This document shows, piece after piece, positions 50,456 to 59,953 of a stretch of 64,000 nucleotides of DNA. This DNA comes from Pararhodospirillum photometricum DSM 122 (GTDB lineage Bacteria > Pseudomonadota > Alphaproteobacteria > Rhodospirillales > Rhodospirillaceae). The position numbers and the translations under genes are program-made. The notes under the pieces are model-generated. The model worked only from the letters and a program-made list of their open reading frames with translations. It had not been told where the DNA came from and made no database searches. Where the stretch lies: positions 1,000,725-1,064,724 of the forward strand of contig NC_017059.1 in NCBI RefSeq assembly GCF_000284415.1, in the 5' to 3' direction. Positions within the stretch are counted from its first letter, which is position 1. The number at the start of each line of letters is the position of its first letter.

Positions 50456-50530
50456 TGGTGCCGCCGAGAAGAATTGAACTTCCGACCCCACCCTTACCAA
50501 GGGTGTGCTCTACCCCTGAGCTACGGCGGC
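50456..50530 (-). tRNA. tRNA-Thr (anticodon GGT), second copy
   Basis: Identical in body to the first copy but with acceptor GCCGCCG/CGGCGGC. It has anticodon GGT in loop TTGGTAA and encodes its 3' CCA. It is separated from the first copy by 16 bases. Confidence 0.93.
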
Positions 50531-50548
50531 CCACGCCGACAAAAAAAG

Positions 50549-50623
50549 TGGTGCCGCCGAGAAGAATTGAACTTCCGACCCCACCCTTACCAAGGGTGTG
50601 CTCTACCCCTGAGCTACGGCGGC
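50549..50623 (-). tRNA. tRNA-Thr (anticodon GGT), third copy
   Basis: Same sequence as the second copy, 18 bases away from it, with encoded CCA. As the most upstream copy on the minus strand, it is probably first in a polycistronic tRNA transcript. Confidence 0.93.
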
Positions 50624-50793
50624 ACGCCATGGACCGGGATCCGAGAGGACCCCGTCCGGGGAGGGCGGCAAAGTGCCACGCGCCCCGGGGGCTGGCAAGG
50701 AAAAAATGAGGGACTTTGCTTTTTTGCCGCGCCGGACCTCCCGGGAAGAACCACGAAAAGAGAAGACAGGCTCCCCCTTCCCTTCCTGGAGGC

Positions 50794-53029
50794 TCAGGTG
50801 GCCGTGGCGAGACAGCGCGCCAAGCTCCACCCGCCAACCAGCCGCTCGAACTCGGCAACCGGGACGGCCGCGCCGTAGAGAAAGCCCTGGGCCACCTCAC
50901 ACCCCAAGGCGGCGAGGGCTTGGTGTTGCTCGACGGTCTCCACCCCCTCGGCGACGACGCCCAAGCCCAGGCCGCGGGCCATGGCAAGAGCCGTGGCGAC
51001 CAGGGATCGGGACGCCCCGGCCACGGTGAGAGACGCAACAAACGTGCGGTCGATCTTCACGGCCGTCACCGGCAGGCGTTCCAGCAGGCTGAGGGAGGCC
51101 CGACCGGTACCAAAATCATCGAGCAAGACCTCGAAGCCGGCCCGGCGCAGCTTGGCAACCTCGTCCAGAACGGGACGGGGATGGATCAGGATCTGGGCCT
51201 CGGTGATCTCGAACGCCAAAAGGTCGGGGGTCAGGCCCAGGGCCTCGATATCGCGCAGCAAGGTCTCCACAAAGTCGTCGCTGCTGAGATCCATGGCGCT
51301 CAGGTTAACCGACAAGCGCAACGCAGGGCGGCCAAGGGCACGACGATCGGCGCCAATCTCGGCGACGCGCTGGATCACGGCCCCGGTCAGGGCGCGCGAC
51401 AGACCGCCGGTTTCGGCCAGGGGGATGAACTCCTCGGGCAGCACCACGTGACCGTCCAAGAACCAGCGGCACAAGGCCTCGGCGCCGATGATGGTTCCGC
51501 GCGCCAGATCAACCTGGGGCTGAAGGTGCACGTCAATCCCCCGGTCGCGCTCCAGGCTTCGACGCAAGGCGGTGCGCAGGCGCAAGCGACGATAGAGACC
51601 ATCGTTCATGGCCCGGGTATACCGAATCGTTCCCCCTCCCTTGCCCCCCTCTGCCGCCAGCAAGGCGGCTTGGCCGTGCCGGGAGAGCGTGGACGCCTCG
51701 CGGACCTCAGACCCCGGGTCCACGCACGCCACGCGCAACCGCACCGGCGCCATGCCTCCTTCAACCGGGACCGGCTGGGTTTGCAGGGTCTCCAGCACGG
51801 GCGGGTCGAGACCATCGGGACCGGCAAGCCCAACGAGGCTGTCATCGGCGAAGCGAGCAAGGCGATCAAGGCCGATGGGCGGACCTTGCAAAACACCGGC
51901 CACGGCCCGCAACACCTGGGTGGCCGCGGTGGCGCCAAAGGTGGCCGCGATGACCGCCACCCCTTCCACCGCACAAAAGACAAGCACCGGCCTGGGTCCC
52001 GGCTCTTGCAACCTCTGGTCTAGCATGCGCTCGAAACCATGGCGGTTGGGCAAGCCCAAGGCACCATCGTGATAGGCGAGGCGCTCAAGACGCGCGATCT
52101 GGTCCACGGTTTCGGCGGCCTGAGCCACACTGCTGGCGAACCGCCAAAGACTATCAAGCATGTCTCGCGCAGGAGGACGAGCCAGTCCCTCGACCACCAG
52201 AAAAATGCTGCGCCTCGGCCCCAGGGGGATCAGCAAGGCGAAGCGGCCGTCACGCCACCCCCCTCGGCGCGGCCGGCAGCCGCGGCAAAGGCCTCCAAGA
52301 CAGCCCCCCTTCCCCGCGTTGCGAGGACACCGAGGTGCCGGACAGCCCAGCAAAGCGACCACAGCCTCCAAGCACGACAAAGCCGATCGGATCGGCGGCC
52401 GCGTCGGAACCAGGGCCAGAGGCCACCAGGGCGCTCCCATCGCCGCCCAACAGCCCGGTGATTTGCAGCAACAACCCCCGCGCCAGGGTCTCAAGACGCC
52501 CCCGCGACCTCGGATCCTCCAGTGCGACCAGCGCCTCAACCACCCCCTCTCGGTAGTACCGCAGGCGCAGACGCTGCTCATAGGCACACAAGGTGACGTG
52601 CAAAACGATGAGCAACCGCCCTTGGGTGAGATCGCTTCGGCGACAGACGTCGCTCACGTCATGGCGTGTCAGCATGGACAAGGGCGGGATCTGGCTGGGG
52701 TGGCGGACCCAAAGAACAAGGCGCATCTCGGCCGGCGCCTGGGCCCGCACCCGCCCAAGGAGGACTTCGAGAGCCGCCGGCCCCTCCTCCCCGACATCAA
52801 TCAAGGCCACGGCCGGCGCCTCGGCACTTCGCACGATGCGACAGGCCTCGACGGTGGTGCCGGCCGGCACCAACAGCAGGGGCCGGCCCAGGAGTTCGAC
52901 ATCCTGGAGCGCAAAGAACACGGCAGCACGCCCCTCTGGGGTGGGCTCCACAACCAAAATCCGCCATGGCGCCGAAAAAGACTCCGGCGCGGCGGGAACC
53001 GAGGACAGGGCTCCAGGCGATGCAGACAT
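50794..53029 (-). CDS. REC-like/DUF3369/degenerate GGDEF/EAL c-di-GMP phosphodiesterase (one frameshift)
   Basis: The start at ATG 53029 overlaps the upstream kinase stop (ATGA). Residues about 17-140 are receiver-like (ILVVEPTPEGR, with a candidate phospho-Asp in LIDVGEEG), although the usual acidic pair and the conserved Lys are altered. A DUF3369 region follows (LRYYREGVVEALVAL). The frame breaks at the C6 run 52258-52263 (one base lost). A GGDEF fold comes next with a dead loop (FADDSLVGL). The EAL domain keeps GAEALCRW, NLSAMDLS, EITEAQIL, DDFGTGRAS, KIDRTF and AEGVETVEQ, so hydrolysis of c-di-GMP is expected. Corrected length is about 745 aa. It is paired with the kinase just upstream. 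Confidence 0.87.
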
Positions 53030-54797
53030 CACGCGGGCTCCTTGTTGCGGGGAGGATCGGCCTCGGGCGCTCGTCGCGGCAACGTCAGCGTGACGCGGGT
53101 CCCCTCGCCGGGGGAAGACACCACCGCGACCCGCCCCCCCAACCGCTGGAGAGTGAGGGCCTCGACCACGCACAGCCCCACCCCCAGCGCCCCCGGTTGG
53201 GTCGAGAAAAAGGGCTCGAACGCGCGAGCTTCGACGTCGGGGGGCATCCCGGCGCCGTCATCGGCCACCGAGACGACAACGGTGCCGCCAGGGCCGGGCG
53301 CGCTGCGCAAGACAACCTCGCCCAAGGGCCGTTCGCCCAGGCCGTGCCGAACGGCGTTGTCCAGCAGCTCTTCCAAAATCTGGCGCAAGACATCGGGAGG
53401 GCCCTCAAGATGGGCGCGGGCACCGGCTTCCACGTTGAGCTGAAAGGGGCCAGCGCGAAACCGGGGCCGCACCATCTCCGCCACCGCCAGCACCAGTTCA
53501 TCGAGATCAAACAGACGCGAGGGAAAGGCGTGGGGCGTGGCGCCGATGTCGCGCAAGCGCTCCAGCACGTGCCCGGCCTGATCAAGTGCGTGACACGCTG
53601 CGCCCAGCCCGGCGTCCATGCGGTCGGCGAGGCCCGACAGTGCCCACGGGGTCAAGGCGTCGGGCGGCTGGCGCAAGGTCGCCGCCAGGGGACGCACGGC
53701 GGAGACCAAGGTCAAGGCATTGGCCAACCCTGGCGCCAGGGCTTGATTGAGACCAACGGCCAGGGTCCCCAAGACCTCGATCCGTTCGGAGCGAGGCGGG
53801 TCGGGGGCCTGGCGCTGATGCCGGCGGGAGTCGATCACCAGACCCACCACGATCAGCCCGGCCAAACCCAGAACGCCTCCCCCAACCTGTTGGACGTGGT
53901 GCAGGGATCCGCCCGCAGAAGCGCCAGCCCCTTGCAGGTCATACCACACCGGGGCATGGGCCACGGGAAGGCCGGAGAGCGCCGCGAGATCAATCCGGGC
54001 AAACAACCAGACATGCCCATCGTCGGCGTAGCGCCCGGTGCCCCGCTCGCGGATTTGCCCCCACAAAGGAGGGTTCTCCAGCGCCAAGGTGGCGTGGCGG
54101 TCGCGACGCATCCCCCCAGAGCCGCTCCGGGGGCGGCCCCACTCAGCCAGTACCCTTCCTCGTCCAGCACCGAGCGCTGAAGGGCCACCCCCGGCCCCTC
54201 AAGGTCGCTGCCTTGCAGAAGGGGAGAGGCGTCCACGGTGAGCATCACCATCCTCTGGTCTTCGCTGCTCACCCGCTGGGCGAAATGCAAGGTTGGGATG
54301 CCGGCCGCAAAGCCCCCTCCTTCCTCCTCCAGGTCGGGACCGCTGATCACCATCCGGCCCACCGGGTCGGCTGGGGGGACGCCGGGACCGGGGGAAGCCC
54401 CTTGCACGAGGCGAACCCCTTCTTCGGCCCGCTCCGCGCGCCACGCCAAGCCATCGGTTTCCAAAAGCTGGACCCGCGCGACCAGGGGGTCGCGGGCCAC
54501 CACGCCGCGCAACACCTCGGCCGGCGCCGCGCCCGCCGCGAGGCTTTGGGCCAGGAGCGCCACCTGGGCGGCATATCCGCGCACAAAAGAGCGGGTGAAC
54601 CGCTGGACGGCCTCCGCCCGCGTCAGAAGAAGTGGGCCCGCGGCATCGGCGGGACTCTGTCCCCCCTCCAGCAGCAAAAACCCGCCAATCCCGGCCAAAA
54701 TCAAGGCAAGGCCTCCGAGGAGAGCCACGCAGCGACGTTGAGCCTCCCCCCCTGCCCTCTCGGCTCCTCTCGCCCTGGTTGGTTGTTCCCGTGACAT
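53029..54797 (-). CDS. Membrane sensor kinase lacking the phospho-acceptor His (one frameshift)
   Basis: Helix one (VALLGGLALILAGIGGFLLL), a periplasmic region of about 250 residues, helix two (GVLGLAGLIVVGLVI), then a kinase core. The dimerisation helix reads LGTLAVGLNQALAPGLA; in related kinases this is LAxGxAHExNQPL, so the His position holds Gln. The ATPase is intact: LEELLDNAVRHGL (N box), VADDGAGMP (G1) and ALGVGLCVVEAL (G2). One G is missing in the run at 54112-54117, where the two halves join. Start at ATG 54797; corrected length about 590 aa. Its stop overlaps the next gene, the DUF3369-EAL protein, which is its likely partner. Confidence 0.82.
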
Positions 54798-55060
54798 CTC
54801 CCGCCCCCCCGCGGCTGCCCGCCCCCCGCGATTCGTCTTGCTTTGATGTCTGATGGCGGTCCCGGCCTTGCAAGAGAGGGCAGAATAAATCAAAGCGAAA
54901 ATTTTTTGCTGTGAATAACACTTATTTGGCGATTCCCCCTCCTCCCACGCCACTCGCCACGTCCCTTGCACCGGAAGGCGGGATGGGATAGGAACCGCCT
55001 TTTATCAGGGAAGGGGCCCCGGGATGGGCCTTCCCCCTGCCCCCGGGAGACTTTGCTCGC

Positions 55061-56350
55061 ATGGATCGTATCCGTCTCGTTGGCGGTACCGCGCTGGATG
55101 GCACGGTGCGCATTGGGGGCGCCAAGAATGCCGCGCTGGCCTTGATGCCCGTCAGCCTCCTGACCGACCAGACCGTCAGCCTCACCAACTGCCCCGACCT
55201 CGCCGATATCAGAACCATGGCGGCCCTGCTGGAACACATGGGCGTGGGGGTCTCCCTCAACGACGCCACATCCAGCGCCGGCCGGGTGGTGGACCTGAAC
55301 GCCGGCAGCCTCAAGGACACCACCGCCCCTTATGATCTGGTGCGGCGCATGCGGGCCTCGATCCTGGTCCTGGGTCCGCTGGTGGCCCGGCACGGGCAGG
55401 CCCGGGTCTCACTGCCGGGGGGCTGTGCCATCGGCACGCGGCCGGTGGACCTGCATCTGAAGGCCCTGGAGGCCCTGGGGGCCGAGATCGATCTGCGCGA
55501 GGGCTATGTTCACGCCCGGGTCAAGGGACGGCTCAAAGGGGCCCGCTTCGAGTTTCCCAAGGTCACGGTGGGCGGCACGGAAAACGCCTTGATGGCGGCC
55601 GTCCTGGCCGAGGGCGAGACCCTTCTCGACAACGTGGCGCGCGAGCCGGAGATCATTGACCTTGGCCGCTGCCTTCAGTCCATGGGCGCCGACATTGAGG
55701 GCCTGGGCACCCCCACCTTGCGCGTGCGCGGCGTGGCCTCCCTCAGCGGAACCCGTCATGCCGTGGTGCCCGATCGCATCGAGACTGGCACCTACGCCCT
55801 GGCGGCGGCCATCACCCGGGGCCGCCTGACCCTAACCGGCACCCGCTTGGAGTTGGTCGAGAGCTTGGTGGATCATTTGCGCCGGGCCGGGGTGCGGGTC
55901 AACCGGGCCGATGGCGGCTTGGAGGTGGACGCCCGCGGCGCCCCGGTGGTGGGCGTGGACGTGATCACCGAGCCCTTCCCCGGCTTCCCCACCGACATGC
56001 AGGCGCAATGGATGGCCCTCATGGCTACCGCCGAGGGCGCCTCGATGATCACCGAGAACATTTTTGAAAACCGCTTCATGCACGTCCCCGAGCTGATGCG
56101 CATGGGGGCCGACATCAATATTCATGGGGGGTCCGCCATCGTACGCGGTGTCAGCCGGTTGTCGGGGGCCCCGGTCATGGCGACCGACCTGCGTGCCTCG
56201 GTGTGCTTGGTGCTGGCCGGCCTCGCCGCCGAGGGCGAGACCATCGTCAACCGTGTTTACCACCTCGATCGCGGCTACGAGTGCCTGGAAGCCAAGCTGG
56301 CCGCCTGCGGTGCCCAGGTCGAGCGCCTGAGCGATCGCAAGCCCGCCTGA
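55061..56350 (+). CDS. murA: UDP-N-acetylglucosamine 1-carboxyvinyltransferase
   Basis: First committed step of peptidoglycan synthesis: transfers enolpyruvate from PEP to UDP-GlcNAc. At 429 aa it is typical. The N-terminus is [20 protein letters not shown], followed by [10 protein letters not shown]. The catalytic Cys122 is in [15 protein letters not shown], so it is of the fosfomycin-sensitive Cys type. Other marks are [34 protein letters not shown] and [14 protein letters not shown]. It is divergent from the kinase gene, with a 263-base AT-richer spacer that must hold both promoters. A repeat follows the stop. Confidence 0.97.
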   Translation: MDRIRLVGGTALDGTVRIGGAKNAALALMPVSLLTDQTVSLTNCPDLADIRTMAALLEHMGVGVSLNDATSSAGRVVDLNAGSLKDTTAPYDLVRRMRASILVLGPLVARHGQARVSLPGGCAIGTRPVDLHLKALEALGAEIDLREGYVHARVKGRLKGARFEFPKVTVGGTENALMAAVLAEGETLLDNVAREPEIIDLGRCLQSMGADIEGLGTPTLRVRGVASLSGTRHAVVPDRIETGTYALAAAITRGRLTLTGTRLELVESLVDHLRRAGVRVNRADGGLEVDARGAPVVGVDVITEPFPGFPTDMQAQWMALMATAEGASMITENIFENRFMHVPELMRMGADINIHGGSAIVRGVSRLSGAPVMATDLRASVCLVLAGLAAEGETIVNRVYHLDRGYECLEAKLAACGAQVERLSDRKPA

Positions 56351-56351
56351 A

Positions 56352-56398
56352 GACAACGAGGGAGGGGGGGCGGCCGCCTCCCCAGCCCCCTCTCATCT
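56352..56398. repeat. GC-rich palindromic repeat, diverged
   Basis: GAGGGAGGGGGGGCGGCCGC followed by CTCCCCAGCCCCCTCTC. It lies just after murA and is likely to act as a terminator hairpin. Confidence 0.55.
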
Positions 56399-56470
56399 CC
56401 GAACGCTCGCCCCCAGCCCGGCCTTGTTTCCCCGCTTGCCCCCGGTGCTTGAAATGCGTTCAATGAGCCC

Positions 56471-56956
56471 ATGACATGGCTCCTGCGCACACTGGATCGC
56501 TTGGCCGGGGCGGCGGTCGCCGCCATGAGTGGCATGGTGCTGTCCCAAGCCCCCGGCTTCAGCGCCCACTATCTGCACCGCCTGGGGCTTCAGGCGGCCG
56601 AGGCGCGGGCCGCCCTCACCCAGGCGGTGGCCTCGGCCGGAGGCTCCCTGCCCGGCCCGCTGGCCGAGGCTCTTGCCCTGCGGGTGACGGACCTGGAGCA
56701 CCTCCACCAAACCCTGGCCCATCATGGCCTCTGGGGGGGCCCGCTGGTGCTGATGGGGCATCTGAACGGGGACTTGTTCCTAGAAACGCTGGAGCATTTC
56801 GTGCCAACACTGCCGTTCTCGGCGGTGGGGTTCGCCTATTGGCTGGCCGGCGTGGCCTTGGGGCTCCTGGCTTATGACGTGCTCAAGCTGCCGCTTGGCC
56901 TTTTTGGCCACCGGAGCCGACGTCGGCGCTTGTTTGAAACCCGAAGCGGGTTTTGA
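56471..56956 (+). CDS. DUF2937 family membrane protein
   Basis: A 161 aa protein. The N-terminus RTLDRLAGAAVAAMSGMVLSQAPGF followed by HYLHRLG matches DUF2937 (described here by position: residues 6-30 and 33-39). A charged helical middle (about 40-80) and a C-terminal membrane segment of about 20 residues (FSAVGFAYWLAGVALGLLAY) follow. The function of the family is unknown. Some members sit near cell-envelope genes, as does this one after murA. The ATG at 56471 has only a weak ribosome site. The stop is followed at once by a palindromic repeat. Confidence 0.75.
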   Translation: MTWLLRTLDRLAGAAVAAMSGMVLSQAPGFSAHYLHRLGLQAAEARAALTQAVASAGGSLPGPLAEALALRVTDLEHLHQTLAHHGLWGGPLVLMGHLNGDLFLETLEHFVPTLPFSAVGFAYWLAGVALGLLAYDVLKLPLGLFGHRSRRRRLFETRSGF

Positions 56957-56998
56957 AGGCTGGGGAGGCACCGCCTGCCCAGACCCTCTTCTTTTTTT
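56957..56998. repeat. GC-rich palindromic repeat
   Basis: GAAGGCTGGGGAGGC, a short loop, GCCTGCCCAGACCC and a T-tract. It lies between the DUF2937 gene and the TPP-enzyme gene. Confidence 0.7.
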
Positions 56999-57029
56999 AG
57001 GAATTTTGGAAAACGGAGGTCCTTGGGTG

Positions 57030-58724
57030 ATGCTTTCTCCCAGTGTTTCCCTCCCCGCCCGCACCGGGGGGGCCCTGTTGGCCGATGCGCTCCTCAGCTT
57101 GGGGGCGGAGACGGTGTATTGCGTACCCGGCGAGAGCTTTCTTGGCTTCCTCGATGCGGCACACGACCGGGCCGGGCGCCTGCGCCTCGTGGTCTGCCGC
57201 CAAGAAGGGGGGGCCGCCTATATGGCCGAGGCCCATGGCAAGCTCACCGGACAGCCCGGCGTGTGTTTTGTCACCCGTGGCCCCGGCGCCTGTAACGCCA
57301 CGGTTGGCGTTCACACCGCGTTTCAGGATGCCACCCCGCTGTTGGTGCTGGTGGGGCAAGTCGGGCGCGGCATGGCGGGCCGCGAGGCCTTCCAGGAAGT
57401 GGACATGACCGCCTTGTTCGCTCCCCTGGCCAAGTTCACCGCCACCGCCGATAGCGCGGGCCGTTTGCCCGAACTGGTGGCGCGCGCCTGGGCGGCGGCG
57501 ACCTCGGGACGCCCCGGCCCCGCCGTTCTCGCCCTGCCCGAGGATGTGTTGACCGAGCTGGCCACGGCCCAGGATCCCACACCCTGGCCGGCCGCCCGCC
57601 CGGCGCCGAGCGCGGCCAACCTGGAAGCCCTGGCCGCCCTGCTGGCCGACGCCCGCCGCCCCCTGGTGGTGGTGGGCGGCGGCACCTGGACCCCCGAGGC
57701 CGCCACCCAGGTGACCCGCTGGGCCGAGGCCTGTGACCTGCCGGTGGCCGCCGCCTTTCGCCGCCAGGACATCGTTGACAACGACAGCCCCAGCTATGTT
57801 GGCGACCTCGGCTTTGGCGCCAGCCCGGCCCTCAACGCCCGGGTGCGCGAGGCCGACCTGATTGTCGCCCTGGGCGCCCGCCTGGGCGAGGTGGACACCC
57901 AGGGCTACACCCTGTTGAGCAGCCCGCACCCCGCCCAAACTCTGATCCACGCCGTGCCCGACCCCGCCGAGATCGGCCGCGTGTATATCCCGCGCCTGGG
58001 CTTGGTCACGGCTATGGACACCCTGGCGCCCCGCCTGCCGGTGGTGGACGGCCAAGCCTGGGCCGCATGGCGCCAAGCCGCCCGCGCCGACTACGAGGCC
58101 GCCCTGATCCCCGATCCCTGCCCCGGCGCCGTCGATCTCGGGGCCGTGATGGCCACCTTGGAAGCCCGCCTGCCGCGCGACGCCATTGTGTGCAACGGGG
58201 CCGGCAACTACGCCGGCTGGGTCCATCGCTTCCACAAAAGCCATGTGTTCCCGAGCCAACTGGCGCCGGGCAACGGGTCGATGGGCTATGGGGTGCCGGC
58301 GGCGGTGGCGGCCAAGATCGCCCAGCCCGAGCGCTGCGTCGTCGCCTTTGCCGGCGACGGCTGCTTCCTGATGAACGGCCAGGAACTGGCCACCGCCGTC
58401 GCCCACGGGCTCGACCTGCTGGTGATCGTCATCAACAACGGCATGTACGGCACCATCCGCATGCACCAGGAGAAGCGCTATCCCGGACGGGTGATCGGCA
58501 CCACCTTGGCCAACCCCGACTTTGCGGCACTGGCCCAAGCCTACGGGGCCCGTGGCTACAGCGTCGCCACCACCGAGGCCTTCGCCCCGGCCCTGGACGC
58601 CGCCCTGGCCGGACAGGGCCCGGCCGTGATCGACCTTCAGGTGGATCCCGAGGCCCTCTCGACCCGCGCCACCCTTTCGGGAACCCGGGCCCAGGCCCTG
58701 GCCCTGGCCCTGGCCCGACGCTAA
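57030..58724 (+). CDS. Thiamine-pyrophosphate enzyme, acetolactate-synthase-like
   Basis: Start ATG 57030, with GTG 57027 as an alternative; GGAGG lies at 57015-57019. The fold is that of the IlvB/POX family in 564 aa. The catalytic Glu is in CRQEGGAAYMAEAHG near residue 52. The FAD-type middle domain begins at RPLVVVGGGTW. The TPP/Mg motif is GDGCFLMNGQELATAV, ending VIVINNGMYG. There is no small regulatory subunit (ilvH) nearby, so it may not be the biosynthetic acetolactate synthase; sulfoacetaldehyde, oxalyl or aryl decarboxylase activities are also possible. Substrate cannot be read from the sequence. Confidence 0.88.
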   Translation: MLSPSVSLPARTGGALLADALLSLGAETVYCVPGESFLGFLDAAHDRAGRLRLVVCRQEGGAAYMAEAHGKLTGQPGVCFVTRGPGACNATVGVHTAFQDATPLLVLVGQVGRGMAGREAFQEVDMTALFAPLAKFTATADSAGRLPELVARAWAAATSGRPGPAVLALPEDVLTELATAQDPTPWPAARPAPSAANLEALAALLADARRPLVVVGGGTWTPEAATQVTRWAEACDLPVAAAFRRQDIVDNDSPSYVGDLGFGASPALNARVREADLIVALGARLGEVDTQGYTLLSSPHPAQTLIHAVPDPAEIGRVYIPRLGLVTAMDTLAPRLPVVDGQAWAAWRQAARADYEAALIPDPCPGAVDLGAVMATLEARLPRDAIVCNGAGNYAGWVHRFHKSHVFPSQLAPGNGSMGYGVPAAVAAKIAQPERCVVAFAGDGCFLMNGQELATAVAHGLDLLVIVINNGMYGTIRMHQEKRYPGRVIGTTLANPDFAALAQAYGARGYSVATTEAFAPALDAALAGQGPAVIDLQVDPEALSTRATLSGTRAQALALALARR

Positions 58725-58727
58725 CCC

Positions 58728-58772
58728 CCCCGAGGGGTCTGGGGAGACCGCGCCTCCCCAGACTTCTCTTTA
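58728..58772. repeat. GC-rich palindromic repeat
   Basis: CGAGGGGTCTGGGGAGACCG, GCCTCCCCAGACTTCTC. It lies between the convergent TPP-enzyme gene and the MliC-like gene. Confidence 0.75.
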
Positions 58773-58779
58773 TCTCGAC

Positions 58780-59091
58780 TTAGTTCTTCTTGCACTCCGT
58801 CCCGGCCTGCTCGGTTCCCTTCATGTAGGCCAGGGAGACCGACGCACCATCGGAATAAAACGAAACGCTCTCCCCGGTGAACATTTCGGCCGCACTCCCG
58901 GGCTCTCGCGTCACCGCCTGAGGCTTTTGGCCGGCGAGGGTCAATTCACCGGTCTTTTTGTCATCATTGACTTTCAACGTGAAGGTTAAGCCATCGCTAC
59001 AGGTGAACGAGCGCAGATCCTCAGCCGAGGCTGTCGCGCCGAAGGCCACCAGGCCGACCAGCCCCAAAGCCATTCCCATCATCCGCTTCAT
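58780..59091 (-). CDS. MliC-like secreted protein (lysozyme-inhibitor family)
   Basis: A 103 aa protein with a signal peptide at residues 1-23 (GMALGLVGLVAFGATASA, cut after ASA). The mature part begins EDLRSFTCSDGLTF and continues through a small beta-barrel pattern to SLAYMKGTEQAGTECKKN. The two Cys residues are placed as in the MliC/PliC family, which inhibits c-type lysozyme in the periplasm or outer membrane. No lipobox Cys follows the signal peptide, so it is probably soluble. The start at 59091 has GGAGGGAGGA upstream. A second related gene lies 208 bases further on, on the same strand. Confidence 0.75.
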   Translation of the reverse strand: MKRMMGMALGLVGLVAFGATASAEDLRSFTCSDGLTFTLKVNDDKKTGELTLAGQKPQAVTREPGSAAEMFTGESVSFYSDGASVSLAYMKGTEQAGTECKKN

Positions 59092-59299
59092 GGGTGTCCT
59101 CCCTCCATGACAGTCGCCTGACCTTTCCCTGGATTGCCTCGGGAAAAGCCTTAATTCCGCCACAAAAAGAGTATTCCGCTCCCCGACCGTCGCGTCAACC
59201 GCTGCGCCCCCAACCCTGCCATAAGGCATACCCGCCCCCTCGCAACGTCACCCGACCGAACCGCCCACGGTGCCGATCCTGCCGGCCGGATCCCGGCGT

Positions 59300-59653
59300 T
59301 CAGGGGGGAGTCTGGCAAAAGGTGGTGTAAAGCAGGCCCTTCTTGTACCGCCCCAAGCTGATCCCCGTCTTCTCGGGGTAGAGGTTATGGCGGGCATTGC
59401 TATACACCGAAAGCTGGCCCGTAGGTTCGCGGGCCAAAACTTCGGGTGGATTTTCGTTCAGCGTGAGGCTCACGGTGGGCGCATTCTCCAAGCCGGCCAC
59501 AGTAAAATGCGTCCCATCGGCGCAGACATACCCCTGACCGAAAAAAATCGGCGAGACGGTCGGTGCGCTGGCTTGGCCGGCCGGAAACCCGGCAAGAAGC
59601 AGAAGCCCCGAGGCGAGTGCCAAAACGTGAATCCGTTTCGAGTCCAACATCAT
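59300..59653 (-). CDS. Second MliC-like secreted protein
   Basis: A 117 aa protein with a signal peptide (VLALASGLLLLAGFPAGQASA). The mature region has YVCADGTHFTVAGL, a central VSLTLNENPPEVLARE, and GISLGRYKKGLLYTTFCQ, the same order of Cys, strands and closing Cys as in the neighbouring MliC-like protein. They look like diverged paralogues. The start is a tandem ATG ATG at 59653 after GGAGG. A longer in-frame extension upstream to 59725 lacks a signal peptide and is less likely. Confidence 0.65.
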   Translation of the reverse strand: MMLDSKRIHVLALASGLLLLAGFPAGQASAPTVSPIFFGQGYVCADGTHFTVAGLENAPTVSLTLNENPPEVLAREPTGQLSVYSNARHNLYPEKTGISLGRYKKGLLYTTFCQTPP

Positions 59654-59793
59654 CCCCGAGCCCTCCTTAACAAAGTGCTTGACGAAGAGGCAATGAGACG
59701 ACTCCCATCCAAAGTATTGGCCCAACGATACACACCGTCAACGTGCTTTTAGGGCCTCCGGCATTTTTCTTGAGGGGCTTCGGGGCGTGGACC

Positions 59794-59864
59794 GTCTTGT
59801 GTCCTGGCGGCGTTAGTTTTTGTCCCGAACACGCGGGGCGACCGCCACCGCCAAGACACAAGAC
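59794..59864. repeat. Inverted repeat unrelated to the main family
   Basis: Arms of 17 bases (GTCTTGTGTCCTGGCGG and its complement at 59848-59864) match at 16 positions, with a 37-base loop. It lies in the 300-base gap before the hybrid kinase gene. The gap holds no gene. Confidence 0.7.
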
Positions 59865-59953
59865 AGTGTGCCCCAGAGTTTTTTTGGTTTTTCCCAGCGC
59901 GCCTGCGGTCCACAACAAAAGGGCTCCGCCTCTCGACCAAGAAAGACAGCCCG

